Below are positions 42,563-53,446 of a stretch of DNA of 64,000 nucleotides, one piece after another. A program made the position numbers and the translations under genes. This stretch comes from Xanthobacter autotrophicus (GTDB taxonomy: Bacteria; Pseudomonadota; Alphaproteobacteria; Rhizobiales; Xanthobacteraceae), in assembly GCF_043194295.1 (NCBI RefSeq), contig NZ_JBAFVK010000014.1; one strand, given 5' to 3'. The first letter of the stretch is position 1, and every line of letters begins with the position of its first letter. The notes under the pieces were generated by a model. It was not told the origin of the DNA, did no database searches, and saw only the letters and a list, made by a program, of their open reading frames with translations.

Positions 42563-43248
42563 ATGAGCGTCTTCAGGCGACCCTCCACCCACTACGGCAT
42601 GTCCCCGCAACCGGAAACTCCGTACCAGCGGGCGGGCCAGGTGTGGGACGAGCGGATCGGCTCCGCCCGCGTCCAGGCGAAGAACTGGCGGCTCATGGCG
42701 TTCGGCTGCCTCGTCCTCTCGGGCGGCTTCGCCGCGGCTCTGGTGTGGCAGTCGGCGCGCGGCACCGTCGTGCCGTGGGTGGTTCAGGTCGACAAGCTCG
42801 GCCAGACACAGACTGTCGCCCCGGCCACGGCCGACTACCGGCCGACCGATCCGCAGATCGCCTGGCACCTCGCCCGTTTCATCGAGCAGGTGCGGAGCGT
42901 GCCGGCAGATCCGGTCATCGTCCGCGAGAACTGGCTGAGGGCCTACCAGTTCACCACCGACCGTGGGGCGCAGGCGCTCAACGACTACGCGCGGTCGAAC
43001 GATCCCTTCGCCAAGGTGGGCAAACAGCAGGTCGCCGTCGACGTCTCCAGCGTCATCCGCGCCTCGGGCGACTCCTTCCGTGTCGCCTGGAGCGAGCGTC
43101 GCTACCAGGACGGGGCGCTGGCCGACACCACGCGCTGGACCGCCATCCTCACCATCGTGATGCAGGCCCCGCACGACGCCGAGAAGCTGCGCGCCAATCC
43201 GCTCGGCATCTATGTCAACGCCATCAGCTGGTCGCGGGAGCTCGCCCA

Positions 43249-43252
<4 letters not shown>
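42563..43252 (+). CDS. trbF: TrbF (VirB8-like)
   Basis: A 229-residue inner-membrane protein with one N-terminal helix (LMAFGCLVLSGGFAAALVW, about 45-63) and a periplasmic NTF2-like VirB8 domain (YRPTDPQIAWHLARFIEQVR, LNDYARSNDPFAKVG, WSERRYQDG). It is a nucleation point of the channel core. The stop overlaps the trbG start by 4 bases. Confidence 0.93.
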
Positions 43253-44222
<970 letters not shown>

Positions 44223-44223
<1 letters not shown>

Positions 44224-45398
44224 TGAGCGAGACACCCACGCCCGATCAGGGCAGGCCACCCGAGGAGGCCGCCGCGCCCATGCGTCTGCGGGCGGAGCCG
44301 CCGCGCGTGACCCGCCTCTCGCGCAAGGTCCTCGCCGGCATCGGCCTTGTGGCTGGCCTGGGATTGGGCGGGGCGCTGATCTATGCCCTGCAGACCCGCC
44401 ATGCCGGCACAGGCGCAGAGGAGCTCTATTCCACGGGGAACCGCTCCACCGCCGACGGCCTCGCCGGCCTGCCGCGTGACTATACCGGTCCGATCCTCGG
44501 CCCCCCGCTGCCGGGCGATCTCGGTCGGCCCATCGTCAATGCGCAGAACCGGGGACAGCCGGTCGTGCCACCGGCCATGCCGACCGCCACCGTCGATCCG
44601 GAAGAGCAGCGCCGCCACGCCGAGCAGGAGGCCGCCAGGACCTCGCGCGTGTTCTTCCAGACCGAGACACGATCGGTGGGGCCGGCGTCCGCGATCGCCG
44701 GACCCGCAGGCATGGCCGGCATGCCTGGCCTGAATGGCGTTCCCACAACTCCTTCGGCTCAGGAGCGGCAACTCAACTTTCTCAACGCCGCCGTCGACCG
44801 GCGGACCGTTGCACCCGACCGGGTGATGGCACCGGCATCGCCCTATGTGCTTCAGGCGGGCGCAGTCATATCCGCGGCGCTCATCACCGGCATCCGTTCG
44901 GATCTGCCCGGGCAGATCACCGCCCAAGTCACCGAGCACATCTATGACAGCCCGACCGGGCGCGTTCTCCTCGTCCCCCAGGGCACGCGCATCATCGGCG
45001 AATACAGCAACGATGTCGGGTTCGGTCAGCGACGGATCCTGCTGGTCTGGAACCGGCTGATCTTCCCCAATGGACGCTCGATCGTGATCGAGCGCCAGCC
45101 GGGCGCGGACACACAAGGATATGCCGGTCTTGAGGACGGCGTCGATTATCATTGGTGGGACCTCGCCAAGGCCGCGGCGCTTTCAACCCTGCTCAGCGTC
45201 GGCGCCGAACTCGCCGTCGATGACGAGGACCGCCTGCTGCGCGCCATCAGGAACGGAGGCCAGGACACCGTCAACGATGCCGGCCAGCAGATCATCCGCC
45301 GCCAGCTCAATGTGCCACCGACGCTGACGATCCGGCCGGGATTTCCGGTCAGGATCATCGTCACCCGGGACCTGCCCCTGGAACCCTATGGAGGATGA
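44223..45398 (+). CDS. trbI: TrbI (VirB10-like)
   Basis: A 391-residue protein spanning both membranes: a short cytoplasmic start, one helix at about 36-57 (VLAGIGLVAGLGLGGALIYA), a Pro-rich linker, and a VirB10 beta-barrel domain (LQAGAVISAALITGIRSDLP, ATEH-like VTEHIYDSPTGRVLLVPQGT, IIGEYSNDVGFGQRRILLVW). It senses ATP use and gates the outer-membrane channel. The stop overlaps the DUF2274 start. Confidence 0.94.
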
Positions 45399-45658
45399 TC
45401 ATGACGAAGCTGAAGCTGGGTCCGATTCCGGATGACAAGTCGGTCAAGGTCACGCTGGAATTACCCGCCGCGCTCCATCGCGACCTGACCGCCTATGCCG
45501 AGGTGCTGGCCCGCGGGACCGAACAACCGATGATGGATCCCATGAAGCTAATCGTCCCGATGCTGGAGCGCTTCATTGCCACTGATCGCGGCTTCGCCAA
45601 GGCTAAGCGCGGGCGGATCGCTCATTCCGACGAGAGGGACGGGGCCGTGTCGGAATAA
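45395..45658 (+). CDS. DUF2274 protein
   Basis: An 87-residue protein, KLKLGPIPDDKSVKVTLELP and RDLTAYAEVLARG, of the DUF2274 family that closes trb operons in Trb-type ICEs. It looks like a ribbon-helix-helix fold. The function is unknown. It overlaps trbI by 4 bases, and its 3' end overlaps the convergent LysR gene by 37 bases, which marks the right end of the conserved backbone. Confidence 0.88.
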   Translation: MIMTKLKLGPIPDDKSVKVTLELPAALHRDLTAYAEVLARGTEQPMMDPMKLIVPMLERFIATDRGFAKAKRGRIAHSDERDGAVSE

Positions 45659-46539
45659 CGCTCGCGAAGCAGATCGAGGAAGGGCCGCAGCGCTGGATTT
45701 CGATTGGTCTCTTTCCAGTAGGCCGCGAACCGGATGCGGACCGGGCCTTCGTCATCGTGAAGCTCACGATAGACGATCCCCCTATCGCTGGTGCCGGCTG
45801 CACTTTCCGAGACCAACGTCAGCCCGAGGCCCGCCGCGACGAACCCGAGAAAGCGGTCCAGGCAGACGTCGTGACCGATGAAGACGCAGCCGCATCCACT
45901 TCCGAGCCGGGTCCGAAGCATCGTCTCAAAATCAGGCCCCGGATCACGCCGATTGACCAAGACACGTGCGTCGGCGAGATCTGGCCAGCCGATCACAGGG
46001 CTCTCGCAAAGTGCATGGTTTGCCGGCAGGGCGACCATGACCTGCTCGCTCCAAAGCGGCAGCAACGCGCCATTCCACGGCACATGTCCGGCTGCCGTAA
46101 GGAAGACATCAATGTTCCCGGTAGTGAGGTCAGCGAGCAGCCGGGACCGTGCCCCATCGATCCCGTGAACCGCCACTGCCTGATGCTGCTCCGCGTACGC
46201 TGCGAGGGTGGCCCGTAGATTGCCAACCGACAGGGCCATGCAAAGGCCAACCACGAGATCGCCGCTTTCGCCGCGTCCACGAGCTCTCATCCGCGAGAAT
46301 ACGGCATCCGCTTCGGCCAGGATGCGCTTTGCCACCGCGATAAATTCGTCGCCAGCGGCGGTGAGCCGTGTTCCGTTGGCGCTCCTCTCGAACAACTCGG
46401 CACCAAGCCGGTATTCCAAGTCGCGCAGACGGCGGCTGAGTGTGGACTCGCGCACGCGAAGCGCCTCTGCAGCTCGCCTCAGGCTGCGATGCTCAGCCGC
46501 GGCAATGGCCCAGCGCATGTCGCGAAGCTCAGCCGGCAC
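45622..46539 (-). CDS. LysR-family transcriptional regulator
   Basis: A 305-residue LTTR. The HTH is in residues 1-60 (MRWAIAAAEHRSLRRAAEAL, VRESTLSRRLRDLEYRLGAE), with an effector-binding domain after residue 90. It closely resembles LysR genes commonly found at the end of trb operons in these ICEs. Divergent partner genes are not present: upstream (46540-46857) is a gap and then a gene on the same strand. It could control ICE transfer or nearby catabolic genes. Confidence 0.9.
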   Translation of the reverse strand: MPAELRDMRWAIAAAEHRSLRRAAEALRVRESTLSRRLRDLEYRLGAELFERSANGTRLTAAGDEFIAVAKRILAEADAVFSRMRARGRGESGDLVVGLCMALSVGNLRATLAAYAEQHQAVAVHGIDGARSRLLADLTTGNIDVFLTAAGHVPWNGALLPLWSEQVMVALPANHALCESPVIGWPDLADARVLVNRRDPGPDFETMLRTRLGSGCGCVFIGHDVCLDRFLGFVAAGLGLTLVSESAAGTSDRGIVYRELHDDEGPVRIRFAAYWKETNRNPALRPFLDLLRERYSDTAPSLSSE

Positions 46540-46857
46540 TATCTATCCCCTCTTTCAAGCGGGTGCATGCAGACAACACGACGGGACAAAGCTTCTACCT
46601 TTAGACCTCTCTGAAGCCGTGCGCGGGAGCTTCTGAACTGCCTGAAGGTCCTCTCGACGCATTGAGCTCCCAGTGGCGCTAGCCGTCTTGGGGCTCCGTG
46701 GTGTCATCGGTTGGTGTCGCTGTCGGAATGAGGATTTCCTAGCTCCCGTGACACGCAAAATTGCTTTAAGTTGTTGCGTTAAATGAGCTTCATCATGCGA
46801 GCTGGTATCGCTTCGCGGAAGGATGCGCGCCAGTCGACATCTTCCGTTGAGCTGACG
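46540..46857. other. Intergenic gap between LysR and the transporter gene
   Basis: About 320 bases. I see no gene, tRNA or clear repeat here. It is the region where ICE-type backbone ends and catabolic genes begin, but no attachment site could be recognised. Confidence 0.5.
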
Positions 46858-48081
46858 TCAGCGTGAGGCATTGGGCGCCGCTACCAATGAGCATCCACCC
46901 TCCGCTATGGGGCGGAAAGCCTGATCACCGGGAACTCTCTTCACCAATGTGTAGAGGTCCCACTCCCCCTTTGACTGGGACGGCGCCTTCACCTCGAACA
47001 GGTACATCTCCCGCTCGAGACGCCCGTCGAGCCTGAGACGCCCCTCGTGCGTCATGAAGTCGTTGACCGGAAGCGCCCGCATCTTGTTCATCACCTGAGT
47101 GCCGTCCTTGGTGCCAGCAACCTTGACCGCTTTGAGATAATGAGCGACTGCGCTGTAGACACCAGCTTGGCCCCAACTCGGCGGACGTCCCATGCGTTCG
47201 GCGAACCGCTTCGCGAAGGCGCGGCTCGGCTCGTCTAGGTCCCAATAATAAGGAGTGGCAAGTAGCAGACCCTGCGCCGCTTTCAGGCCTAGTCCCTTCA
47301 CGTCCTGAAGGAAGATCACGAACGTCGCAATCTTCTGGCCGCCTTCACGAATGCCAAACTCGTCGGCCTGCTTCAGGGCATTGGTGGTGTCGGCAGCGGC
47401 GTTGGCAAATCCGATGATCTTCGCCCCGGACTGTTGCGCTTTCAGCAGGAAGGAGGAGAAGTCAGCTGAACCCAGAGGCGCGAAAACCGAACCGAGGACC
47501 TTGCCTCCGCCCGCCTCGACGATTTTAGCCGCATCGTGGGCCAGGCCTCGCCCAAAGGCATAATCCGCGCCGAGGAAGAACCAGCTATCACCTCCTGCCT
47601 GCACCAGGGCGTTCCCCAGCACCTTAGCCTGCGAATAGGTGTCGATGCCCCAGACTGCAGTATAAAATGAGCATCTCGTTCCGGTCAGATCCGTACTTAG
47701 CGATCCCAGCAGCAAAGCGGGCTTCTTGTACTGCTCCGCAACGCCCGAGACTGCGAAGCCCACAGCGGAGTTGGGGACGTCGGTGATCATGTCTACCCCG
47801 TCCACGTCAAACCAGCGCCGGGCCAGCGTCGACCCCACCTCTGGTTTGTGCTGATGATCGGCAGCCACGAGTTCCACCTTCTGCCCGAGCACCTCCCCAG
47901 CATCCTCGATGGCTAGACGTGCAGCCTCGACGGACCCTCGCCCAGAAACGTCGGAATAGACTGATGACATATCCGTGAGTACGCCGATCTTCACGGGGCC
48001 GGATTCCGCTGCGAGCGCCGCTCCGACGGATGATACCCACGCCGCTAGTACCAGCGTCGGCCACCTGATGGTCATGTTCAT
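46858..48081 (-). CDS. ABC transporter substrate-binding protein (LivK-like)
   Basis: A 407-residue periplasmic protein with a signal peptide (LVLAAWVSSVGAALAAES) and the branched-chain amino-acid type I binding fold (KIGVLTDMSSVYSDVSGRGS, AARLAIEDAGEVLGQKVELV). This subgroup often serves aromatic acids and other catabolic substrates. ATG 48081 is preferred over upstream frames because GAGGGA stands before it and it begins the signal peptide. No permease or ATPase genes occur in the window, so it is an orphan or uses a remote transporter. Confidence 0.88.
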   Translation of the reverse strand: MNMTIRWPTLVLAAWVSSVGAALAAESGPVKIGVLTDMSSVYSDVSGRGSVEAARLAIEDAGEVLGQKVELVAADHQHKPEVGSTLARRWFDVDGVDMITDVPNSAVGFAVSGVAEQYKKPALLLGSLSTDLTGTRCSFYTAVWGIDTYSQAKVLGNALVQAGGDSWFFLGADYAFGRGLAHDAAKIVEAGGGKVLGSVFAPLGSADFSSFLLKAQQSGAKIIGFANAAADTTNALKQADEFGIREGGQKIATFVIFLQDVKGLGLKAAQGLLLATPYYWDLDEPSRAFAKRFAERMGRPPSWGQAGVYSAVAHYLKAVKVAGTKDGTQVMNKMRALPVNDFMTHEGRLRLDGRLEREMYLFEVKAPSQSKGEWDLYTLVKRVPGDQAFRPIAEGGCSLVAAPNASR

Positions 48082-48611
48082 TGCTGTTCCCTCATGGTGT
48101 GGCGTCCTCCCGGCGTTGCGGAACTGGACTACAAAGGCTGACTGCCTTCGTGATCTCGGACCTGCGTCATAGATGTGCTCGATCCTGACATCCACGACAG
48201 CACACGCGACACGAGTATTCTGACCCGCGTAACAAATCATCGATGCTGTAATTACTGTGCAAGATCCCGAGTATGATCTCGGTTTTGCTTATGACAGAGA
48301 GCTGATCGTACATTACTCGCCGCTTGGAACAGGATGCCATCTTCATCCCAGCATTCGGTGAGACGACCGGCCTAATGGCTGTCGACAAAGCGGGCCGCCG
48401 GCTGTCTCGGCGCGGACATTCGCATCGTGGGCAATACCGGGGCGCCCTTTGGTTCGCGGAGGCGATATAAGTTCCCACGCACCACATCAGGAGCACCGTG
48501 GGAGCGAGTCGCGAGCGCACGCTCTGCGGAGATGGCGGGCTGCAATCCGGCGTAGACGACGTCCCGGCTCTGACCCTTGCACCAAGCTCGCAACCCGACA
48601 TCCATTCGACT
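48082..48611. other. Intergenic gap, no gene seen
   Basis: About 530 bases between the binding protein and the outer-membrane protein gene, which are on the same strand. Small frames exist but none looks coding. It probably holds the promoter of the binding-protein gene. Confidence 0.5.
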
Positions 48612-49454
48612 TCAATACTTGAAAACCGCCGGCCGTCCCACAGACGAGGGTGCCATCAGCGGAACAATAATGTTTGCCCAAACCCTCGTCTCGTAGCCTC
48701 CATAGTTCTCCTGATACACGTCGCGGGTCAGCTTCAGTTGAACGTTGACGATATCGAAGTCATAGCCGATGAGGCCGCCCAGCGCGAATTGGCTTTGCTT
48801 CTGATATCCGGGATAAGGTGTTGACAGATCGGTAGAGCCGAAGCCAACTGCGCCGATCTCGAACTTGCCGAACTTCTTGGTGGCCGTCAGGTCCACGTTG
48901 GACCAGGCCGGTCCGCCGTCCGCGCCGCTCGCCCCGGTGCCGTAGTAGAAGGTAGAGGAAAGATTCCAGCCATCCCGAAGATAGCTTAGGGCGGCAAGGC
49001 CCTGCCAAGAGACAAAATTCCGCCCCACGTCCGAGCGGATCGGGAGATAGATTCCGCTCTGGAAACCACCGAAGAAGCCGTTGCCGAGATCCCATTTCAC
49101 TTGCATATCGATAATGGCATTGGCCATGCCGGATAATTCCGGCCCATTTTCCACGTTCACATTCACAAAGGGTATGGTCGCGTCGAGCATGATGACGCCG
49201 CCAGCCAGCTTGTAGGGAGTCGACCAGATCAGCCAGGCTGGAGCGATCGCGCCGACATCCACGCCAGGATTGGAATCACGCGAGCCGTAGCTGGGAAAGG
49301 TGATAGACCACAATCCCTCCGGCAGCGGCGCACCCATTGGAAGGCCTGTCGAGAGGCCCGGCAGGATCTCAGAGCCGGCGTACGCGCTCATGCCAGATAG
49401 ATTCGCTAGGCAACTACACGCTACAACTAACATCATAAATCTATTCGTGTTCAT
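48612..49454 (-). CDS. MetA-type outer-membrane transporter protein
   Basis: A 280-residue protein with a signal peptide (MMLVVACSCLANLSGMSAYA) and alternating strands typical of the phenol-degradation MetA family (GLWSITFPSYGSRDSNP, FFGGFQSGIYLPIRSDVG, LSTPYPGYQKQSQFALGG), ending in an aromatic residue (VFKY). Such proteins form outer-membrane channels and are often found in aromatic catabolic operons. ATG 49454 is chosen as the start of the signal peptide. Confidence 0.82.
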   Translation of the reverse strand: MNTNRFMMLVVACSCLANLSGMSAYAGSEILPGLSTGLPMGAPLPEGLWSITFPSYGSRDSNPGVDVGAIAPAWLIWSTPYKLAGGVIMLDATIPFVNVNVENGPELSGMANAIIDMQVKWDLGNGFFGGFQSGIYLPIRSDVGRNFVSWQGLAALSYLRDGWNLSSTFYYGTGASGADGGPAWSNVDLTATKKFGKFEIGAVGFGSTDLSTPYPGYQKQSQFALGGLIGYDFDIVNVQLKLTRDVYQENYGGYETRVWANIIVPLMAPSSVGRPAVFKY

Positions 49455-49612
49455 GATCAAACGCCCCTCCCTGGAATTCTGTTTATTTCTTGATCTCATG
49501 GCAGATTCGAGTGAAGAGTGCTCTACTCGCTGCTACTGCAGTGTCCCTCTGCGGCATGTCCTGGTGTTGCGCACAGCCCAGCTCACCATCTCGACGAACT
49601 ATTCGAGCGCTC

Positions 49613-50656
49613 TCATCCGATGACCGCTCCGACTTCACGGGCTTTCAGAATGTCGAGGGCCACGTCGACGATCATGTCCTCCTGGCCGCCCACCATGCGC
49701 CGGCGGCCGAGCTCGGAGAGGATGTCGCGGGTGTCGACGCCATAGCTCTTCGCAGCATTCTCTGCATGGCGCAGGAAGCTCGAATAGACGCCGGCGTAGC
49801 CGAGCGACAGGCTCTCGCGGTCCACCCGCACCGGGCGGTCCTGGAGCGGCCGCACGAGGTCGTCGGCCGCATCCATCAGCATGTGCAGGTCGCATCCGGT
49901 CTCGATGCCCATGCGGTCGAGCACGGCGATAACGGCTTCCAGTGGCGCATTGCCCGCGCCCGCGCCCATGCCGGCAAGAGAGGCATCCACCCGAACGGCC
50001 CCCGCCTCGATGCCCGCCACCGCATTGGCAACGCCCAGCGTCAGGTTGTGATGGGTGTGAACGCCGATCTCGGTTTCGGGGCGCACCGCCGCGCGCACCG
50101 CCCGGACCCGCTCAGCATACTGGCCGGGCAGCAGCGCGCCGGCGGAATCCGTCACATAAACGCACTCGGCGCCGTAGCTCTCCATGAGAAGTGCCTGTTC
50201 CACCAGCTTGTCCACCGGCGCCATGTGGGCCATCATGAGGAAACCCACCGTGTCCATGCCCAGCGCCCGTCCCGCCTCGATGTGCTGGCGCGAAACATCC
50301 GCCTCGGTGCAGTGGGTGGCGATGCGCACCGAGCGGGCGCCGGCCAGGTGGGCCTCCTTCAGGTCGTGCACGGTGCCGATGCCCGGCAGCAGCAGCACGG
50401 TCACCCGCGCAAAGGTGCATTCCTGCGCCACCGCGGCGATCCATTCAACGTCGTCGTGGGACCCGAAGCCGTAGTTGAAGGTGGAACCGGTGATGCCGTC
50501 GCCGTGGGAGATCTCGATGGCGTCCGCGCGGGCGCGGTCGAGGGCGCGGGCGATGGCGCGCACCGTATCGAGGCCGTATTGGTGGCGGATGGCGTGCATG
50601 CCGTCGCGCAGCGTCACGTCCTGGATGTAGAGCTTGTTCGGATTGCTGCGGGCCAT
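49613..50656 (-). CDS. mhpE: 4-hydroxy-2-oxovalerate aldolase (MhpE/BphI type)
   Basis: A 347-residue class II aldolase of the HMGL-like family. The metal and substrate site is visible in IQDVTLRDGMHAIRHQY and in IGVHTHHNLTLGVANA; the C-terminal communication domain (GYAGVYSSFLRHAENAAKSY) is present. It splits 4-hydroxy-2-oxovalerate into pyruvate and acetaldehyde and channels the latter to the acylating dehydrogenase encoded directly upstream, whose stop it overlaps (TGATG). GC content is visibly higher than in mhpD and mhpB next door. Confidence 0.93.
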   Translation of the reverse strand: MARSNPNKLYIQDVTLRDGMHAIRHQYGLDTVRAIARALDRARADAIEISHGDGITGSTFNYGFGSHDDVEWIAAVAQECTFARVTVLLLPGIGTVHDLKEAHLAGARSVRIATHCTEADVSRQHIEAGRALGMDTVGFLMMAHMAPVDKLVEQALLMESYGAECVYVTDSAGALLPGQYAERVRAVRAAVRPETEIGVHTHHNLTLGVANAVAGIEAGAVRVDASLAGMGAGAGNAPLEAVIAVLDRMGIETGCDLHMLMDAADDLVRPLQDRPVRVDRESLSLGYAGVYSSFLRHAENAAKSYGVDTRDILSELGRRRMVGGQEDMIVDVALDILKAREVGAVIG

Positions 50657-51600
50657 CACGCGGCCTCCTTCCGCAATTGCTGCGCCGCCCAACGGTCGGC
50701 GGTGTTCATGGCCGCGGAGGTCATGATGTCGAGGTTGCCGGCATAAGCGGGCAGGTAGTGCGCGGCGCCCTCCACCTCCAGGAACACGGTGGTCTTGAGG
50801 CCCGAGGCCGGGCCGAAGCCGGGGATGCGCACCGGAGCGTTGTCGCCGATGGCTTCGAACTGTACCTTCTGCTTTAGGCGATAGCCGGGCACGTATTTCT
50901 GCACCGCCGCCACCATGTCGAGGATGGAGCGCTCGATGGCCTCCCGGCTACCGCCCTGGGACAGGGTGAACACCGTGTCCCGCATGATGAGCGGCGGCTC
51001 GGCGGGGTTGAGAATGATGACCGCCTTGGAGCGCTCAGCCCCGCCCAGGATGCGAATGGCACTGGAGGTGGTCTCGGTGAACTCGTCGATATTGGCGCGA
51101 GTGCCCGGGCCCGCCGACTTGGAGGAGATGGAAGCGACGATCTCGCCCCAGATCACCCGGTCGGTGGCGCGGCGCACCGCGTGGACGATGGGAATGGTGG
51201 CCTGCCCGCCGCAGGTGACCATGTTCACGTTCGGCTCGTCGAGGTTCGCGTCGCCGTTGATGACGGGGATGGTGAAGGGCCCCACGGCGGCGGGGGTGAG
51301 GTCTATCACCTTCTTGCCGTCCGCCCGCAGGACCGCGTCGTTATGCAGGTGCGCCTTGGCCGAGGTGGCGTCGAACACGATCCGGATGTCGGGATAGTTG
51401 GGCAGCTTGCGCAGGCCGTCGATGCCCTCGTGGGTCACCGGCACGCCAAGGCGGGCGGCGCGGGCGAGGCCGTCGGAATTATGATCGATGCCGACCATGG
51501 CGCCCATCTCCAGATGGTCGGACATGCGCATGATCTTGATCATCAGGTCGGTGCCGATATTGCCCGAGCCGATGATGGCCGCCTTGAGCTTCCCGCTCAT
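50656..51600 (-). CDS. mhpF: Acylating acetaldehyde dehydrogenase (MhpF/BphJ type)
   Basis: A 314-residue enzyme with an N-terminal NAD site (AAIIGSGNIGTDLM) and the catalytic cysteine in NMVTCGGQATIP (Cys130). It turns acetaldehyde into acetyl-CoA in a complex with the aldolase. It overlaps mhpE and lies 2 bases after the end of the upstream hydratase gene, so the mhpB-D-F-E genes form one operon read from right to left. Confidence 0.94.
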   Translation of the reverse strand: MSGKLKAAIIGSGNIGTDLMIKIMRMSDHLEMGAMVGIDHNSDGLARAARLGVPVTHEGIDGLRKLPNYPDIRIVFDATSAKAHLHNDAVLRADGKKVIDLTPAAVGPFTIPVINGDANLDEPNVNMVTCGGQATIPIVHAVRRATDRVIWGEIVASISSKSAGPGTRANIDEFTETTSSAIRILGGAERSKAVIILNPAEPPLIMRDTVFTLSQGGSREAIERSILDMVAAVQKYVPGYRLKQKVQFEAIGDNAPVRIPGFGPASGLKTTVFLEVEGAAHYLPAYAGNLDIMTSAAMNTADRWAAQQLRKEAA

Positions 51601-51602
51601 GA

Positions 51603-52385
51603 TTAAACTCCGATGTAAAAGTTGAGCGTGGAAAAACCTTGGATCTCAGCAGTGACCGTCATACCCGCACGGACTTCCACCATGGGCCCCAACGCACCAG
51701 AAAGGATCAGATCGCCGGCTCTCAGCGGTTGGCCCAGGGCAGACATCTTGCGGCACAACCAGAGCGCGGCGTTTAGTGGATCTCCCATGCATGCAGCACC
51801 CACTCCGATCGAACGTGATCGACCGTCGATGCTGAGCACCGCCCCAGCGAGCCGCAGATCTAGGCCATCGAGCCTGCGAGGGCTGTTGCCCAGCACATAA
51901 CCCCCGCCGGATGCGTTGTCGGCTACCGTATCGACAAGACTTATCTTCCAGTTTTTTACTACAGTATCGACGATTTCAACCGCCGGAAGCACTTGATCAA
52001 TCGCTGCAGCGAGAGTTGTCATCTGTAGCTTTGGATCATCGAGATCGCGGCCAAGCACAAACGCGACCTCAGCTTCGACGCGCGGCTGCATGAACCGGAA
52101 TGCCTGCACTTCGTCATTCTGTCCGAAGGCATAGTCCGCCCATAGAGTCCCGAAATCGGGCTGGTCGACTCCCAGTTGCGCCTGTACTGCGGCGGAGGTC
52201 AGGCCGATCTTGTAGCCCACTGCGCGCCGGCCTGCCGCCAACCAAAACTCCGTGTTTATCCGTTGCACTGCATTGGCATCATCAAGCGTCCTCAGGTCTA
52301 GTCGCTCTTGAATTGGCGCGATCTGCGTCAGCGAGCGGCGGCCCTCGCGGATTTCCTCCGCGGCGCGTGCAATTTTGTCGGTCAT
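51603..52385 (-). CDS. mhpD: 2-keto-4-pentenoate hydratase (MhpD type)
   Basis: A 260-residue member of the FAH-like hydratase family (VGYKIGLTSAAVQAQLGVDQ, QPRVEAEVAFVLGRDLDDP, NSPRRLDGLDLRLAGAVLSI). It adds water to 2-hydroxypenta-2,4-dienoate, giving 4-hydroxy-2-oxovalerate. ATG 52385 is preferred, having CCGGAG 9 bases upstream; a TTG 18 bases earlier lacks a site. Metal ligands E-x-E are visible in VEAEVAFV. Confidence 0.9.
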   Translation of the reverse strand: MTDKIARAAEEIREGRRSLTQIAPIQERLDLRTLDDANAVQRINTEFWLAAGRRAVGYKIGLTSAAVQAQLGVDQPDFGTLWADYAFGQNDEVQAFRFMQPRVEAEVAFVLGRDLDDPKLQMTTLAAAIDQVLPAVEIVDTVVKNWKISLVDTVADNASGGGYVLGNSPRRLDGLDLRLAGAVLSIDGRSRSIGVGAACMGDPLNAALWLCRKMSALGQPLRAGDLILSGALGPMVEVRAGMTVTAEIQGFSTLNFYIGV

Positions 52386-52430
52386 TGTGTTGGCTCCGGA
52401 CAAAGGGAAAAAACTATGCCGCAGCCTTTA

Positions 52431-53399
52431 TCATGGTTGGACACATGGTCTGGATGGGATCGCTGGAATAGCAGTCATCACACCCATGCCGGTCAGCCAC
52501 ACTTCGACGGGCTGATAGAAATCAACAGTGGCTTGGTATTCCCCTTGCGAACTCAACGCGGCGAGAGTTGCGACCCATGTGCGAATCTCGTGTCCGCCCC
52601 GGCCGCAGATGTCTGTTAGTTCGTCGTCGTCGCTCTCGTCCAACACGTCTAGTTTGGCCGAAACGAAAGCGTCCAGCAGCATGCGGTCCCACTCCGGGTT
52701 TGGGGGCCGTAGGTTCGAAAGGCCCATTTGAACCTTGACGCCCTCACCCACCACTTTGCTGGTGCGGGCAAAGCGTTGCTCAAATGTGATGTTGCCGATA
52801 CCGTTGATGAGCATATTGCGCAATTCCGGCGCGGCGCCCGCAAACGCCGGAATGGGAGGGTCGTGCGAAAGCCCACCAGAACCTATCAGCAGCACCCGTT
52901 CAGGGCGCCTTGCAGCCCAGCGGCCAACCGCCTCCCCCATAGCGCGCACCCGCCGGAAGGTCGGGCGCGGCGCCGCAGCCGAATTGATAAAGACAGGAAT
53001 GAAGGGTGGCAGATCATGCCCAATCGCCAGCAGCTCTAGCGGCTGGACGGCGCCGTGATCGACAACGATCTTATAGGACAGGGCTGTGTCGACTCCATCG
53101 TGAATAATCGAGCGGACAAGCTCCTCGGCCAGCGGAACCGGGACGGTCAGCCTGCCTGCGGAGCTGCCGTAATCGCCTACCGAATAGCCCTCGATGCCTA
53201 CACAGAATGCTGGCAGAAGATCGTAAAAGAACCCGTTCAAATGGTCAGGATAGAAAACCACAGCCAAGTCGGGCTTCAGAGCGAAGACTTTGTCTCGAAC
53301 ACGCTCCAGCGCCTCATTGAAGGCGGCTTCAGTTTCTGCTGGCGCCCGCACCTTGTCCAGAAGTGGACTGTGCGACATGCAGATCGCTCCAACGATCAT
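52431..53399 (-). CDS. mhpB: 2,3-dihydroxyphenylpropionate 1,2-dioxygenase (MhpB type)
   Basis: A 322-residue type II (LigB-class) extradiol dioxygenase. It follows E. coli MhpB closely: CMSHSPLLDKV, FYPDHLNGFFYDLLPAFCVG, YKIVVDHGAVQPLELL, LLIGSGGLSHDPP, HEIRTWVATLAA. The histidines in SHSP and VDHG are the expected iron ligand/acid-base residues. It opens the catechol ring of 2,3-dihydroxyphenylpropionate or a close analogue. GGAGGAG lies 8 bases before ATG 53399; the frame upstream of that is not used. Confidence 0.92.
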   Translation of the reverse strand: MIVGAICMSHSPLLDKVRAPAETEAAFNEALERVRDKVFALKPDLAVVFYPDHLNGFFYDLLPAFCVGIEGYSVGDYGSSAGRLTVPVPLAEELVRSIIHDGVDTALSYKIVVDHGAVQPLELLAIGHDLPPFIPVFINSAAAPRPTFRRVRAMGEAVGRWAARRPERVLLIGSGGLSHDPPIPAFAGAAPELRNMLINGIGNITFEQRFARTSKVVGEGVKVQMGLSNLRPPNPEWDRMLLDAFVSAKLDVLDESDDDELTDICGRGGHEIRTWVATLAALSSQGEYQATVDFYQPVEVWLTGMGVMTAIPAIPSRPCVQP

Positions 53400-53431
53400 C
53401 CGCTTCTCTCCTCCCCGTACTAGACTCGTTT

Positions 53432-53446
53432 GTCCGTTATACGAAC
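53432..53446. promoter_or_regulatory. IclR-type operator candidate, site 1
   Basis: GTCCGT-TAT-ACGAAC is an imperfect palindrome (5 of 6 pairs), followed by TTGC. It lies 33 bases upstream of the mhpB start. The same layout recurs at 53662. The nearby IclR-type gene is the natural candidate to bind it. Confidence 0.55.

Noticed and set aside
48167..48601. A 144-codon minus-strand frame upstream of the binding-protein gene
   Set aside because: Cys/Arg/Ser-rich, no motif, in a likely promoter gap.
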